Below, piece after piece: positions 16,902 through 26,113 of a stretch of DNA of 64,000 nucleotides; positions within the stretch are counted from its first letter, which is position 1; each line of letters opens with the position of its first letter. The notes beneath the pieces are model-generated. The model worked only from the letters and a program-made list of their open reading frames with translations, ran no database searches and was not told where the DNA came from. The DNA comes from Bacilli bacterium (lineage in GTDB: Bacteria; Bacillota_I; Bacilli_A; RFN20; CAG-288), in contig CAAGLY010000013.1 of the NCBI GenBank assembly GCA_900770925.1, positions 1-64,000 on the forward strand, given 5' to 3'. The position numbers were made by a program, and so were the translations under genes.

Positions 16902-18404
16902 ATGACCGATAGGGATCAGATCAGCAATCTCATCAAGAAAGAGATTCAGAACTACGAAAGTAAAATCGAAACCGACGATGTCGGTAGCGTCATCTCCGTC
17001 GGAGATGGTATCGCAACAATCTACGGCCTTGATAAAGCAAGGTACGGAGAGCTCCTTTCCTTCCCGCATGATGTTTACGGAATGGTCAGGAACCTGAACG
17101 AAGACAGTATCGGCTGCATTCTTTTAGGAAAAGATATCCTCATCGATGAAGGTGACAGCGTCAAACGGACAGGAAAAGTCGTCTCTGTTCCTGTCGGCGA
17201 TGCTCTCTTAGGCCGTACCGTCAACGCCTTAGGAAGGCCGATTGACGGCTTAGGAGACATTAAGGCAGATGTCTATAATCCGATTGAAGCCCCGGCTCCT
17301 GGAATCAGGAAGCGGAAAAGCGTCAATGAGCCTCTCCAGACCGGTATCAAAGCCATCGATTCGATGATTCCGATTGGCAAAGGTCAGCGTGAATTGATTA
17401 TCGGTGACCGTCAGACCGGTAAGACTGCTCTTGCTATCGATACCATCATCAACCAGAAAGGCAAGGATGTTATCTGCGTCTACTGTGCAATCGGACAGAA
17501 GAACTCCACCATTGCCCAGATTGAGAGCAAACTGAAATCCTTCGATGCAAGGAAATACACGGTTATTGTCAATGCTTCAGCGAGCGAATCAGCTCCAAGG
17601 CTTTATGTCGCTCCTTATTCCGCTACCACCAGGGCTGAATACTGGAGGAATCAGGGCAAAGATGTTCTGATTGTCTACGATGATCTCTCTAAGCATGCTG
17701 TCAGCTACCGTGCCTTATCCTTACTGCTTAAGCGTTCTCCGGGACGCGAAGCTTATCCAGGCGATATCTTCTATCTCCATTCCCGTCTGTTAGAGCGTTC
17801 CTGCAAATTAGATGAGAAATACGGAGGCGGTTCTCTTACTGCCCTTCCGATTGTCGAAACCCAGGCCGGAGATATTTCCGCCTACATCCCGACTAACGTC
17901 ATTTCTATCACGGATGGCCAGATCTTCCTGACTACTGACCTGTTTAACCAGGGTCAGCGTCCGGCTGTCGATTCTGGTCTTTCTGTCTCCCGTGTCGGTT
18001 CTTCTGCCCAGTGGAAGGCAAGGAAGTCTGTTGCCTCCTCACTGAAGATTGAGCTTGCCAACTACAACGAAAGGCTAGACTTCTCCCGTTTCGGTTCGGA
18101 TCTCGATAGTGTCACCCAGAATGTCTTAAAGCATGGTTCGGTCTTAAGGGAAGTCTTAAAGCAGAAGCAGTATTCGCCTCTCTCTAGGGCAGATGAGATT
18201 ATCGATATCTATGTTGCCCAGTCTAAGGCGTTAGATGTTCTTCCGTTAGAGAAGATTCCTTCTGTCTTATCTCAGATCCGTCTGTCTGTCCATTCTCAGC
18301 ATCCCGAAGCCATCAAGGACAGGGAAGAGACGAAGAAGCTTTCCGATGAGACAAAGAAAGTCATCAGTGAAGTCGCAAGCGACATCCTTAGCGGAAGTCG
18401 TTAA
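16902..18404 (+). CDS. atpA: ATP synthase F1 subunit alpha
   Basis: The non-catalytic nucleotide-binding subunit, 500 residues. Walker A is GDRQTGKT; IVYDDLSKHAVSYR, SLLLKRSPGREAYPGD.FYLHSRLLER, GSLTALPI.ETQAGD.SAYIPTNVISITDGQIFL and SVSRVGSSAQ follow. Invariant Arg residues are CGN. AGG stands for Met in SAP-x-LY.APY, T-x-AEYW-x-NQGKD and QWKA-x-KSVA, where the family has SAP-M/L, AMAEYFM and IKAMK. AGGAG lies 6-7 nt before the ATG. Confidence 0.97.
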   Translation: MTDRDQISNLIKKEIQNYESKIETDDVGSVISVGDGIATIYGLDKARYGELLSFPHDVYGMVRNLNEDSIGCILLGKDILIDEGDSVKRTGKVVSVPVGDALLGRTVNALGRPIDGLGDIKADVYNPIEAPAPGIRKRKSVNEPLQTGIKAIDSMIPIGKGQRELIIGDRQTGKTALAIDTIINQKGKDVICVYCAIGQKNSTIAQIESKLKSFDARKYTVIVNASASESAPRLYVAPYSATTRAEYWRNQGKDVLIVYDDLSKHAVSYRALSLLLKRSPGREAYPGDIFYLHSRLLERSCKLDEKYGGGSLTALPIVETQAGDISAYIPTNVISITDGQIFLTTDLFNQGQRPAVDSGLSVSRVGSSAQWKARKSVASSLKIELANYNERLDFSRFGSDLDSVTQNVLKHGSVLREVLKQKQYSPLSRADEIIDIYVAQSKALDVLPLEKIPSVLSQIRLSVHSQHPEAIKDREETKKLSDETKKVISEVASDILSGSR

Positions 18405-18423
18405 TTAATCATAAAGGAAAGTC

Positions 18424-19299
18424 ATGGCAGAATCCTTAATCAATACCAAACGGCGAATCAACACCATCTCCTCTACCGAAAAGATCACCAAAGCAAGGAA
18501 GCTTGTCGCCTCGGTAAAATACCAGCGCTGGAAGAAAAGGTACGTTTCTAACCTTGAATATGCCAAAGAGAGGGAAGAGACAAGGTACTCAGCTTTAGCC
18601 TGCCTGACTGAAAAGGACAAGAAGCCGAAAACTAGGCTGCCCCACAATGAATCCAAGAAGAGACTCTTTATTGTCAGGACATCGACCCTTGGATTGTGCG
18701 GCGCCTATAACTACAGTATCTTCAAAAGGCTTGATCCTGTTCTGACCGAAGAGGACGAACTTCTTCTTATCGGAACGAAGGGTATCAGCCATTATCAGAA
18801 CAGATCCTATGAGAAGATTGAGGATTACCAGGACTTAAGGAACCGTTTCTCCTTCGGACAGGTCAAGCATCTCCGCCACCAGACTATCCGCCTGTACAAG
18901 ACAGGAAAGTATAAGGAAATCCATCTCGTCTATACCCACTATAAGAACTCCCTGAACTTCATTCCGAAGGATGAGATTCTTCTCCCCTTCTCTCCGAACA
19001 GGGAAGAAGCCGATAACCGGAAGAAAGACTATCCGCCGATTCTTGAACCAAACAAAGAGGAGGTCCTTAATAGGACCATCGCCCACTATCTTGATTCCTT
19101 AAGGTATCAGAAACTCGTGGAAAGCGAAATCTCGGAGCTCTGCTCACGCCGCAATGCCAGGGAAACCGCAACCGACTCGGCAGAACAGATCAGAGGCGAA
19201 CTCAGGATTCAGTACAACAAGAGCCGTCAGAATGCAATTACACAGGAAATCACCGAGGTGGTTGCCGGTGCAAACGCAGGAAAGAAAAAAGAAGATTAG
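18424..19299 (+). CDS. atpG: ATP synthase F1 subunit gamma
   Basis: The rotor shaft, 291 residues. The N-terminal helix reads INTKRRINTISSTEKITKA-x-KLVASVKY with AGG at x, the universally conserved KITKAM.MVA; the C-terminal helix reads SRRNA-x-ETATDSAEQ and L-x-IQYNKSRQNAITQEITEVVAGANA, again AGG at the usual Met positions. The middle Rossmann-like domain is divergent, as usual. It follows atpA by 19 nt. Confidence 0.95.
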   Translation: MAESLINTKRRINTISSTEKITKARKLVASVKYQRWKKRYVSNLEYAKEREETRYSALACLTEKDKKPKTRLPHNESKKRLFIVRTSTLGLCGAYNYSIFKRLDPVLTEEDELLLIGTKGISHYQNRSYEKIEDYQDLRNRFSFGQVKHLRHQTIRLYKTGKYKEIHLVYTHYKNSLNFIPKDEILLPFSPNREEADNRKKDYPPILEPNKEEVLNRTIAHYLDSLRYQKLVESEISELCSRRNARETATDSAEQIRGELRIQYNKSRQNAITQEITEVVAGANAGKKKED

Positions 19300-19311
19300 G
19301 AGGAACAATCT

Positions 19312-20739
19312 ATGGAAGATATTCAGTATGGAACCTTGGTCCAGGCTATCGGACCGGTATTAGACGTCCGCTTCTCTTCACAGACCCTTCCTCCGCTTCT
19401 CACCGCACTCAAAGTCAAAAGGAGTGACGGAAAGGAACTGACGTTAGAAGTCCTCCAGCATATCGGAGACGATACTGTCCGCTGCATCTCTAGGGGTTCG
19501 ACGGAAGGTATCCAGCGCGGACTTAAGGTTGAAAACACCGGCAAGCCGATTCAGGCACCGGTCGGAAAAGAAGTCTTAGGGCGCAGGTTCAATGTCCTTG
19601 GAGAGACCATCGATGATGGCCCCTCTTTCAGTCCGAAAGAAACCCATTCCATCTATAATGACCCGCCGAAGTTCCAGGACCAGTCCACCAAAGCCGAAAT
19701 CTACGAGACCGGTATCAAAGTCATCGACCTCCTCTGTCCTTATATCAAAGGCGGTAAGGTCGGTCTCTTCGGAGGTGCAGGTGTCGGAAAAACCGTTCTG
19801 ATTCAGGAATTAAGGCACAATATCGCGACCGAGAAGCATGGCATCTCCATCTTCGCCGGTGTCGGAGAACGTTCCCGTGAAGGCAACGACCTCTACTACG
19901 AAAGGAAAGAGACCGGTGTTTTACAGAACACCGCCCTTGTCTTCGGACAGAGGAACGAGACTCCCGGTGTCCGTAGGCGTGTTGGTCTCTGCGGTCTGAC
20001 CAGGGCAGAATATTTCCGTGATGTCCAGCATCAGGATGTCCTTCTCTTTATCGACAACATCTACCGTTTCACTCAGGCAGGAAGCGAGGTTTCTGCTCTT
20101 CTTGGACGTAGGCCTTCGGCTGTCGGCTACCAGCCGACTCTAGCGACGGAAATGGGTCAGCTCCAGGAGCGCATTGCATCCACAAAGAACGGATCCATTA
20201 CTTCCATCCAGGCAGTCTATGTCCCTGCCGATGACTTAACCGATCCTGCCCCGGCTACTACCTTCTCTCACCTTGATGCCAAAACCGTTCTTGACCGTAA
20301 GATTGCTTCTTTAGGTCTTTACCCAGCTGTCGACCCGCTTGCCTCCTCCTCTAACTTCCTTGATCCGAACGTTGTCGGACAGGAACACTATGATGTGGCA
20401 TGTCGTGTCCAGGCTATCTTACAGCGTTATAAGGATTTACAGGATATCATCGCTATCTTAGGCATCGACGAATTATCTGATGAGGATAAATTAGTTGTTA
20501 ACCGGGCACGCCGTATCCGTAACTTCCTCTCCCAGCCTTTCTTCGTTGCTGCCAAGTTCAACGGATTCGATGGTAAGTTTGTCCATGTTAAGGATACCAT
20601 CACTTCCTTTAAGCGGATCCTTGACGGAGAAGGCGACAATCTTCCGGAAGCTGCCTTCACCTATGTCGGCACCTTCGATGATGCGATGGAAAAGGCAAAG
20701 AAGCTGGAAGCGGAAGCAGGCAGGAAGGCTGCAAAGTAA
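19312..20739 (+). CDS. atpD: ATP synthase F1 subunit beta
   Basis: The catalytic subunit, 475 residues, P-loop GGAGVGKT, GERSREGNDLY, LLFIDNIYRFTQAGSEVSALLGR, ATEMGQLQERI. It is the clearest recoding witness: AGG at codons 198 (YE-M-KE), 214 (FGQ-M-NE), 222 (VR-M-R), 231 (LT-M-AEYFRD) and 267 (GR-M-PSAVGYQ) all hit nearly invariant Met, while adjacent invariant Arg are CGT. Internal ATG is also used for Met (ATEMGQ). AGGAGG lies 9 nt before the ATG. Confidence 0.98.
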   Translation: MEDIQYGTLVQAIGPVLDVRFSSQTLPPLLTALKVKRSDGKELTLEVLQHIGDDTVRCISRGSTEGIQRGLKVENTGKPIQAPVGKEVLGRRFNVLGETIDDGPSFSPKETHSIYNDPPKFQDQSTKAEIYETGIKVIDLLCPYIKGGKVGLFGGAGVGKTVLIQELRHNIATEKHGISIFAGVGERSREGNDLYYERKETGVLQNTALVFGQRNETPGVRRRVGLCGLTRAEYFRDVQHQDVLLFIDNIYRFTQAGSEVSALLGRRPSAVGYQPTLATEMGQLQERIASTKNGSITSIQAVYVPADDLTDPAPATTFSHLDAKTVLDRKIASLGLYPAVDPLASSSNFLDPNVVGQEHYDVACRVQAILQRYKDLQDIIAILGIDELSDEDKLVVNRARRIRNFLSQPFFVAAKFNGFDGKFVHVKDTITSFKRILDGEGDNLPEAAFTYVGTFDDAMEKAKKLEAEAGRKAAK

Positions 20740-20748
20740 TCCAGAGCC

Positions 20749-21159
20749 ATGGATACGTTTACTCTTGTCCTATTAGAGCCATCCCAGGAGAAGACGATTG
20801 ATAAGGTGGAAGAGCTCCTTGTCAAAACCAGCGATGGAGAGAGGGGAATCCTCAGCCATCATATCGATCTTCTTGCGAATCTGGTCATCTCCGAAAGGAA
20901 TGTCAAGTACAATAACGCCTGGCATCGTTATGCTATCGGCGGAGGCTCGCTCCGTTTCTCGCAGAAAGAGAACAAAGGCGTTCTCTGCTTATCTTCCTTC
21001 GAGGAAGACAAGGATATTGATTTAGTCCGGGCCGAGAAAGCAAAGAAAGAAGCCGAAGACAGGCTGAAGCAGCAGATCAGTCTTGTGGAAGAGAAGAAAT
21101 TCCAGATCCGGCTTGCCCGTGCTGTGAACCGAATCAAGGTCAAAAATTCGGAAAAATAG
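20749..21159 (+). CDS. atpC: ATP synthase F1 subunit epsilon
   Basis: A 136-residue regulatory subunit: beta-sandwich (residues 1-~85) with SDGE-x-GILSHHIDLLANL, where AGG occupies x (family I/M), a GGGSLRF strand, and a C-terminal two-helix domain rich in Lys/Glu that can inhibit ATP hydrolysis. It closes the operon 9 nt after atpD and is followed by a terminator. Confidence 0.93.
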   Translation: MDTFTLVLLEPSQEKTIDKVEELLVKTSDGERGILSHHIDLLANLVISERNVKYNNAWHRYAIGGGSLRFSQKENKGVLCLSSFEEDKDIDLVRAEKAKKEAEDRLKQQISLVEEKKFQIRLARAVNRIKVKNSEK

Positions 21160-21167
21160 AGAAAACA

Positions 21168-21207
21168 GGGCCTCTAACCGCTTTAATCGCGGATAGAAGG
21201 CCCTTTT
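21168..21207 (+). terminator. Terminator of the ATP synthase operon
   Basis: GGGCC(T)TCTA..CCGC and GCGG.TAGAAGGCCC form a two-part stem followed by TTTTCC. Confidence 0.8.
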
Positions 21208-21262
21208 CCTTTCCATCAGGAACAAGAAAAATTATAATGTTATTGCTTAGGAGGTTTTTTCC

Positions 21263-21754
21263 GTGAAAAAATTCGATAACATTTCCTGGGATGAATATTT
21301 TAGGTCCATCGCTCTTCTCTCTTCTCTCCGCAGTAAGGATCCCCATACGAAAGTCGGCGCCTGTATTGTCTCTCCTGAGCATAAGGTCCTCTCTCTTGGC
21401 TATAACGGAAGGCCGATCGGTGTTGATGACAAGGAGATTCCCTGGGCCGGCTCGAACGAAGGACGCAGCCTACTTGATTCCAAGTATCCTTATGTCTGTC
21501 ATGCTGAACTGAATGCAATCCTGAACTCGAACCATGTCCTGACCGGATCGACAATCTATGTCACTCTCTTCCCCTGCAATGAATGCACCAAGGCAATCAT
21601 CCAGTCCGGAATCAAGAAAGTCATCTTCCTCGATGATAAGTATCATGATACCGATAGCGGAGTCGCTGCCCGGAAAAGGTTAGATAGGGCCAAGATTCCT
21701 TACGAGAAATACGAAGGAAGAGTTCCTTCTATCAGCTTCGGACATGAAGAATAA
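21263..21754 (+). CDS. comEB: dCMP deaminase / ComEB-type deoxycytidylate deaminase
   Basis: A 163-residue zinc cytidine/dCMP deaminase providing dUMP for thymidylate synthesis. The zinc site is CHAELNAIL (His and catalytic Glu) with PCNEC further on; WDEYF-x-SIA and YNG-x-PIG have AGG where the family has Met (WDEYFM.IA, YNGMP.G). The start is GTG at 21263, with AGGAGG 8 nt before it. The last 11 nt overlap the next gene. Confidence 0.92.
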   Translation: MKKFDNISWDEYFRSIALLSSLRSKDPHTKVGACIVSPEHKVLSLGYNGRPIGVDDKEIPWAGSNEGRSLLDSKYPYVCHAELNAILNSNHVLTGSTIYVTLFPCNECTKAIIQSGIKKVIFLDDKYHDTDSGVAARKRLDRAKIPYEKYEGRVPSISFGHEE

Positions 21755-21995
21755 CACGAACTACCATACCCGTTTCCCCTTAAAGCGCTGCCTGATTGCC
21801 TCTTTAGTCATCCTTCTCTGTGCAGCGATGGTCTTAGGGCTTCTTTATGCCGTCATCAAGAACGAACAGATTACCGATAAAAGCTGGATATTTGTTTTAG
21901 TCTGGGGGATTGTCTTCCTGACTAGGCTTATTGTCTACTGGGTCAGACAGATCCTTTTATTCATTCATACAAGACATGATGAGAACAAAAAATAG
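21744..21995 (+). CDS. Small two-helix membrane protein
   Basis: An 83-residue protein with two TM helices (~18-40 and ~48-70) and charged ends. Not recognised. It overlaps the deaminase gene by 11 nt and the EcfA1 gene by about 20 nt, so it is translated in the same unit; a role linked to the ECF transporter is possible but only suggested by position. Confidence 0.6.
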   Translation: MKNNTNYHTRFPLKRCLIASLVILLCAAMVLGLLYAVIKNEQITDKSWIFVLVWGIVFLTRLIVYWVRQILLFIHTRHDENKK

Positions 21996-22857
21996 AACCG
22001 AAGAATTATTGAAAAGAGATGCGCATATACCAGAAGATTCCGAGATCTGTCTCGAGCATCTTTCTTTTGGCTATGACGATAACACCCTTGCGGTGAAAGA
22101 TGTCTCCTTTAGCATCAAGAAAGGAGAATATGTCTCCGTTATCGGACATAACGGATCTGGCAAATCTACTCTCTCTAAACTGATTGACGGCATCCTGGTT
22201 CAGAATCAGGGGGAAATCTATATCGACGGCATCAGAAGGACGGATGATAACGCCCTTCTTTTACGGAAGAAGATTGCCCTAGTCTTCCAGAATCCGGACA
22301 GTCAGTTCATCGGAGCGACAGTCCGGGATGATATCGCCTTCGGATTAGAGAATGAATGCGTTCCGAATGAAAAGAGGAACGAAATCATCGAGAAGAGTGC
22401 AAAAGAGGTCGGAAGGGAAGAGTATCTCGACCGGGAACCATCCAATCTTTCCGGAGGACAGAAGCAGAGAGTCGCGATTGCTGACTGTATCGCCCGCCAC
22501 CCGGAAATCCTCATCATGGATGAAGCCGGTGCCATGCTTGATCCGAAAGGAAAGAGCGAAATCCGGAAGATCATTTATGAACGGAAGAAAAGCAATCCGG
22601 ATCTGACTATCCTCAACATCACCCATGAAATCGATGAAGCCTATGATTCCGACCGTGTCTTAGTGAGGAACCAAGGTTCCTTAGTCTTAGACGGATCCCC
22701 GGAAGAGGTCTTCCAGGATGATGCCTTCCTTTCCTCTATCCATCTCGATATTCCTTTTGCCCACAAGCTGAACAAGAAGCTTAAGGAACTCGGACTAGAC
22801 TATGGGAAGGTCAAGAGCGATAAGGAGCTCAGGGAGAAGATATGTCAATCTCGTTAA
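21976..22857 (+). CDS. ecfA1: ECF transporter ATPase EcfA1
   Basis: An ABC ATPase energising vitamin/micronutrient uptake by ECF modules. Walker A GHNGSGKST, Q-loop VFQNPDSQF, signature LSGGQKQRVAIADCIA, Walker B ILIMDEAGAMLDP, H-loop THEIDEA. The frame opens at 21931, but the ATG at 21976 is the first whose product starts near the family N-terminus; no ribosome site is seen, consistent with coupling to the upstream gene, which it overlaps. It overlaps EcfA2 by 16 nt. Confidence 0.92.
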   Translation: MMRTKNRTEELLKRDAHIPEDSEICLEHLSFGYDDNTLAVKDVSFSIKKGEYVSVIGHNGSGKSTLSKLIDGILVQNQGEIYIDGIRRTDDNALLLRKKIALVFQNPDSQFIGATVRDDIAFGLENECVPNEKRNEIIEKSAKEVGREEYLDREPSNLSGGQKQRVAIADCIARHPEILIMDEAGAMLDPKGKSEIRKIIYERKKSNPDLTILNITHEIDEAYDSDRVLVRNQGSLVLDGSPEEVFQDDAFLSSIHLDIPFAHKLNKKLKELGLDYGKVKSDKELREKICQSR

Positions 22858-23756
22858 AGAACATCTACTATACCTATGACCGAGGAACTCCGGCTGAGAA
22901 GGAAGCTCTCCGTGACAGGAATCTGATCTTTAATGATCACTGCTTCACTGCCTTAATCGGACGTACCGGTTCCGGAAAGTCAACTCTCATCCAGCATCTT
23001 AACGGATTACTGCTTCCGGATTCCGGAATCGTCGATGCCAACGGATATGTCATCGACAGGACTTTGGAATATAAGAAAAACGGAAAAGTCGATGTCCGGG
23101 CAAGGAAGAAGAAACACAAGAAGAAGCAGAAAGACATCAAGAGGTTACGTAAACGGGTCGGTCTTGTCTTCCAGTTCCCTGAATATCAGATTTTCGAGGA
23201 TTCGGTCGTAAAGGATGTCTCCTATGGTCCGAAGAACTTCGGAAGGAGTGAAGAGGAGGCGAAGAAAGAAGCCAAGACAGCTCTTAGAAGGGTCGGACTC
23301 GATGAGTCATTCGATGAACGCTCTCCCTTTGAGCTCTCCGGCGGAGAGAAGCGCAGAGTCGCTATCGCCGGCATCTTAGCCCTTAAGCCGGATGTCTTAG
23401 TCCTAGATGAACCGACAGTCGGACTTGATGCGAAAGGCGAGAAAGATTTAAGGTCGCTTCTTGTCTCCCTCCATGAAAAAGGAACCAGCATTATCATAGC
23501 CACCCATAACAGGGATGTCGTCCTCTCCTATTGTGACCGGGCGATTGTCTTAAACTATGGAGAGATTGTCAAGGACTGCACTCCGCTTGAACTCTTCCGT
23601 GACTCCGAATTCAGGGAGAAATCCTTCCTCGAACCGCCGAAAGTCTTCCGCTTTGCTCTCGACTTAAAGAACAGCGGAATTGATATTGATTTAAATCGTA
23701 TAAAAGACACTTCTTCTTTAGCGGAAGAAATTGTCCGTGTGAAAGGAGGCAAGTAG
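22842..23756 (+). CDS. ecfA2: ECF transporter ATPase EcfA2
   Basis: The second, non-identical ABC ATPase of the ECF module, 304 residues. Walker A GRTGSGKST, a Lys/Arg-rich insertion between residues ~80 and 105 (KKKHKKKQKDIKRLRKR), VFQFPEYQIFEDSV in the Q-loop, signature LSGGEKRRVAIAGILA, Walker B VLVLDEPTVGLD, H-loop ATHNRD. It is followed by EcfT with only one base between. Confidence 0.93.
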   Translation: MSISLKNIYYTYDRGTPAEKEALRDRNLIFNDHCFTALIGRTGSGKSTLIQHLNGLLLPDSGIVDANGYVIDRTLEYKKNGKVDVRARKKKHKKKQKDIKRLRKRVGLVFQFPEYQIFEDSVVKDVSYGPKNFGRSEEEAKKEAKTALRRVGLDESFDERSPFELSGGEKRRVAIAGILALKPDVLVLDEPTVGLDAKGEKDLRSLLVSLHEKGTSIIIATHNRDVVLSYCDRAIVLNYGEIVKDCTPLELFRDSEFREKSFLEPPKVFRFALDLKNSGIDIDLNRIKDTSSLAEEIVRVKGGK

Positions 23757-23757
23757 C

Positions 23758-24642
23758 ATGAAGCTTCCTTTAGGAAAATATAACTCTTACAATACCTTCC
23801 TCCATCGCAGGGATGCCCGAATCAAGCTCGTTGGCATGGTCATCAGGATGGTTGCTGTATTCTTATCCTACGGAAACCAATATAGGGGACTTGTCGTCAG
23901 GCTAGGCTTATTTATTATCCTTATGGCGCTATCCATCTTCGGAAAAGCGAGCTTTTCCCGTCTTTTCTCTTCCCTTAAAGTCCTCTGGATGATGATTCTG
24001 ATTCTCATCGTCATCAACATCTTCCTTCCGAAATATTCAAGGGAACAGATTCAGGAAAAAGGATTAGCGATTGCCTTCAGGATCAAATCCATACCTGTTA
24101 CCTATGCCACCATCATCAACATTGTCTATGTCATTGTCCGTCTTGTCTTAGTGCTTAGGCTGACCAATATCTTTACGGCAACCACTAAGCCTAGGGACAG
24201 GACTAACGCCAGGGAGTGGCTCTTAGCTCCCCTAAAACTCCTTTTTATCCCAGTCCATAAGATAGCAAGGTCCATTTCCCTTGCTCTCCGTTTCATTCCG
24301 ACTCTGACAGAGGAAACGGATCGGATCAGGAAAGCCCAGGCAAGCCGCGGTGTTGACTTCCAGCAGGGAAAATTCAAGGAAAAGAGGAAGTCCCTCATTT
24401 CCTTAATCATCCCTCTTTTCAGGTCTGCTTTCTCTATCTCGGGAGAACTTGCCGATGCCAGGGAATCAAGAGGATATGATCCCAATGCCAAACGGACAAG
24501 ATACCGCGCCTTCAACTGGTCTCTCCGCGATACTTTAGGGGTTATCTTCCTAGCTGCAAGGCTGGCTTCTAGGATCTATCTTGCCATCAGGAAGTTCGAT
24601 AGGTTTGCCTACTTAGGCGTCAATCTTCCTAAGATTAGCTAA
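23758..24642 (+). CDS. ecfT: ECF transporter transmembrane protein EcfT
   Basis: The scaffold subunit, 294 residues with about six TM helices. Both coupling-helix motifs are present: KAQASRGVDF and DA-x-ESRGYDP (family A-R-G and A-R-G-like). AGG occupies Met positions in HKIA-x-SISLALRFIPTL, DRI-x-KAQASRG and LADA-x-ESRGY. The downstream truA completes the gene order common in Bacilli. Which S component (substrate) it serves cannot be told from this window, since none is encoded here. Confidence 0.93.
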   Translation: MKLPLGKYNSYNTFLHRRDARIKLVGMVIRMVAVFLSYGNQYRGLVVRLGLFIILMALSIFGKASFSRLFSSLKVLWMMILILIVINIFLPKYSREQIQEKGLAIAFRIKSIPVTYATIINIVYVIVRLVLVLRLTNIFTATTKPRDRTNAREWLLAPLKLLFIPVHKIARSISLALRFIPTLTEETDRIRKAQASRGVDFQQGKFKEKRKSLISLIIPLFRSAFSISGELADARESRGYDPNAKRTRYRAFNWSLRDTLGVIFLAARLASRIYLAIRKFDRFAYLGVNLPKIS

Positions 24643-24647
24643 TCAAG

Positions 24648-25388
24648 ATGAATATCTTTCTCCGTATTGCATTTAACGGGGCAACCTTCTATGGAACCCA
24701 AAAACAGAAGGATAAGCCGACCATTCAGGGGCTTTTCGAAGAACTGCTTTCGAAGATCTATACGGTCCCTGTCAAGGTAACGATATCTTCCCGGCTAGAC
24801 CGGTTTGTCTCCGCCATGGACTTCGGTCTGAGTTTCTTCTCTCCGAGTGACCGCTATAGCCTAGACTATCTGTCTTATTATCTAAGAAGAAGGCTTCCTT
24901 CTTCCGTTGTCCTGCTCTCTATCGAAGAGAAAGAGGATGATTTCTCTGCCCGCTACTCGGTCAAAGAGAAAACCTATCAGTACCTGATTCAGAATAGCGG
25001 TAGAGTCAATCCGCTCTTCACTCCTTTTTCATTCGTCCCGAGAAAGAAGCTGGATGAAGAGAAAAGGCGTGAGGCTCTTTCTCTCTTCCCTGGCATCCAC
25101 GACTTCTCTTCTTTCTCTGTTCCGGAAGAAGATGACCAATGCATCCTTAAACTGAATAAAGCAGCAAGGAAGCAGAAAAATGATAGGTTAATCCTGACTT
25201 TCAAAGGAAAATCCTTTCTCCGTTATCAGATCCGGTGCAGGGTAGGAGCCTGCATCCAATACCAGGAAGGGAAGCTGACTAAGGAAGAAATCAACGCCAT
25301 GCTTTCCGGGGAAGAAAGAGACTATCAGAAAAGGAAAGCAGAGGCCAAAGGCCTAATCCTGATAAAAACCGAATATGACCGGAAATAA
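24648..25388 (+). CDS. truA: tRNA pseudouridine synthase A
   Basis: It makes pseudouridine 38-40 in the anticodon arm. 246 residues, with F.G..FYGTQKQ..KPTIQG near the start. The catalytic Asp lies in SSRLDRFVSAMDF, the equivalent of the family's G-R-T-D-x-G-V-H-A; GRTD has become SRLD, an unusual but Asp-preserving change. The C-terminal FLRYQIRC-AGG-VGACIQ matches F.RH.VR.MVG. Fifth gene of the ECF operon, 5 nt after ecfT. Confidence 0.88.
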   Translation: MNIFLRIAFNGATFYGTQKQKDKPTIQGLFEELLSKIYTVPVKVTISSRLDRFVSAMDFGLSFFSPSDRYSLDYLSYYLRRRLPSSVVLLSIEEKEDDFSARYSVKEKTYQYLIQNSGRVNPLFTPFSFVPRKKLDEEKRREALSLFPGIHDFSSFSVPEEDDQCILKLNKAARKQKNDRLILTFKGKSFLRYQIRCRVGACIQYQEGKLTKEEINAMLSGEERDYQKRKAEAKGLILIKTEYDRK

Positions 25389-25429
25389 AGCTTTCCTTTC
25401 TCGGTAAATTGATATAATATTCTTTAGCC

Positions 25430-26113
25430 ATGAAACACAATTCGCAGCGTAAACAGAATTTCATCGAAGTCTGGCATCAGTACTTCCGGAAGGAAGACGC
25501 TTTGCTGATTCCGAATATCCTCTGTTACTTCCGTATTGCTCTAATCGCTGTGTTCCTGGCCTTATACTTCTATCCGATTACTATCGCCGGAAACCGGTAT
25601 GCAAACATCTATCTTTCCGCAGGCATCCTTGCTATCGCTTCCTACACCGACTTCATCGATGGCTTCATCGCCCGCACCTACGATAGGAAATCTCCTTTAG
25701 GTTCCATCCTCGATCCAAGGGCAGACAAGCTCCTTCAGGCTGCTATTGCCTGCTCCTTAGTCGCTAAGCTCTACACTTTCCCTGCAGTCGATCTGATGCT
25801 CGGTGTCTTCCTTCTTAAGGAGTTCACCTTAAGGGGACAGGATGTCCACAGGGCGCAGAAAAAGAGGAGCTTCGGAAAAGCACGCTGGTACGGGAAAGTC
25901 TCCACCTTCATCTTCTATCTTAGGCTGGCGGTCCTGCTCTTCTCCGGACCTAGGCTTGAAGACTGTTCACATTATCAGCGCCATCTGGTGATTGATTCCT
26001 TAGCTACGGTCGCTATTGTCTTCCTTCTCATCGCCCTAGTTGGCTATATCGGATTAGAATATAAGAGGATAAAAGAGGATAAAGCCTCGAAAAAAGGAGA
26101 AACACATGATTAA
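25430..26113 (+). CDS. pgsA: CDP-diacylglycerol-glycerol-3-phosphate phosphatidyltransferase
   Basis: An integral membrane enzyme of phosphatidylglycerol synthesis. The CDP-alcohol phosphotransferase signature D-x2-DG-x2-AR-x8-G-x3-D-x3-D is seen as DFIDGFIARTYD-x-KSPLGSILDP-x-ADKLL, both x being AGG; families have DPMADKLL or DPLADKLL. Later KEFTL-AGG-GQ matches the usual RE...G with Met. TGATATAAT ends 11 nt before the ATG and no ribosome site is visible, so the leader is very short. It overlaps spx by 8 nt. Confidence 0.9.
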   Translation: MKHNSQRKQNFIEVWHQYFRKEDALLIPNILCYFRIALIAVFLALYFYPITIAGNRYANIYLSAGILAIASYTDFIDGFIARTYDRKSPLGSILDPRADKLLQAAIACSLVAKLYTFPAVDLMLGVFLLKEFTLRGQDVHRAQKKRSFGKARWYGKVSTFIFYLRLAVLLFSGPRLEDCSHYQRHLVIDSLATVAIVFLLIALVGYIGLEYKRIKEDKASKKGETHD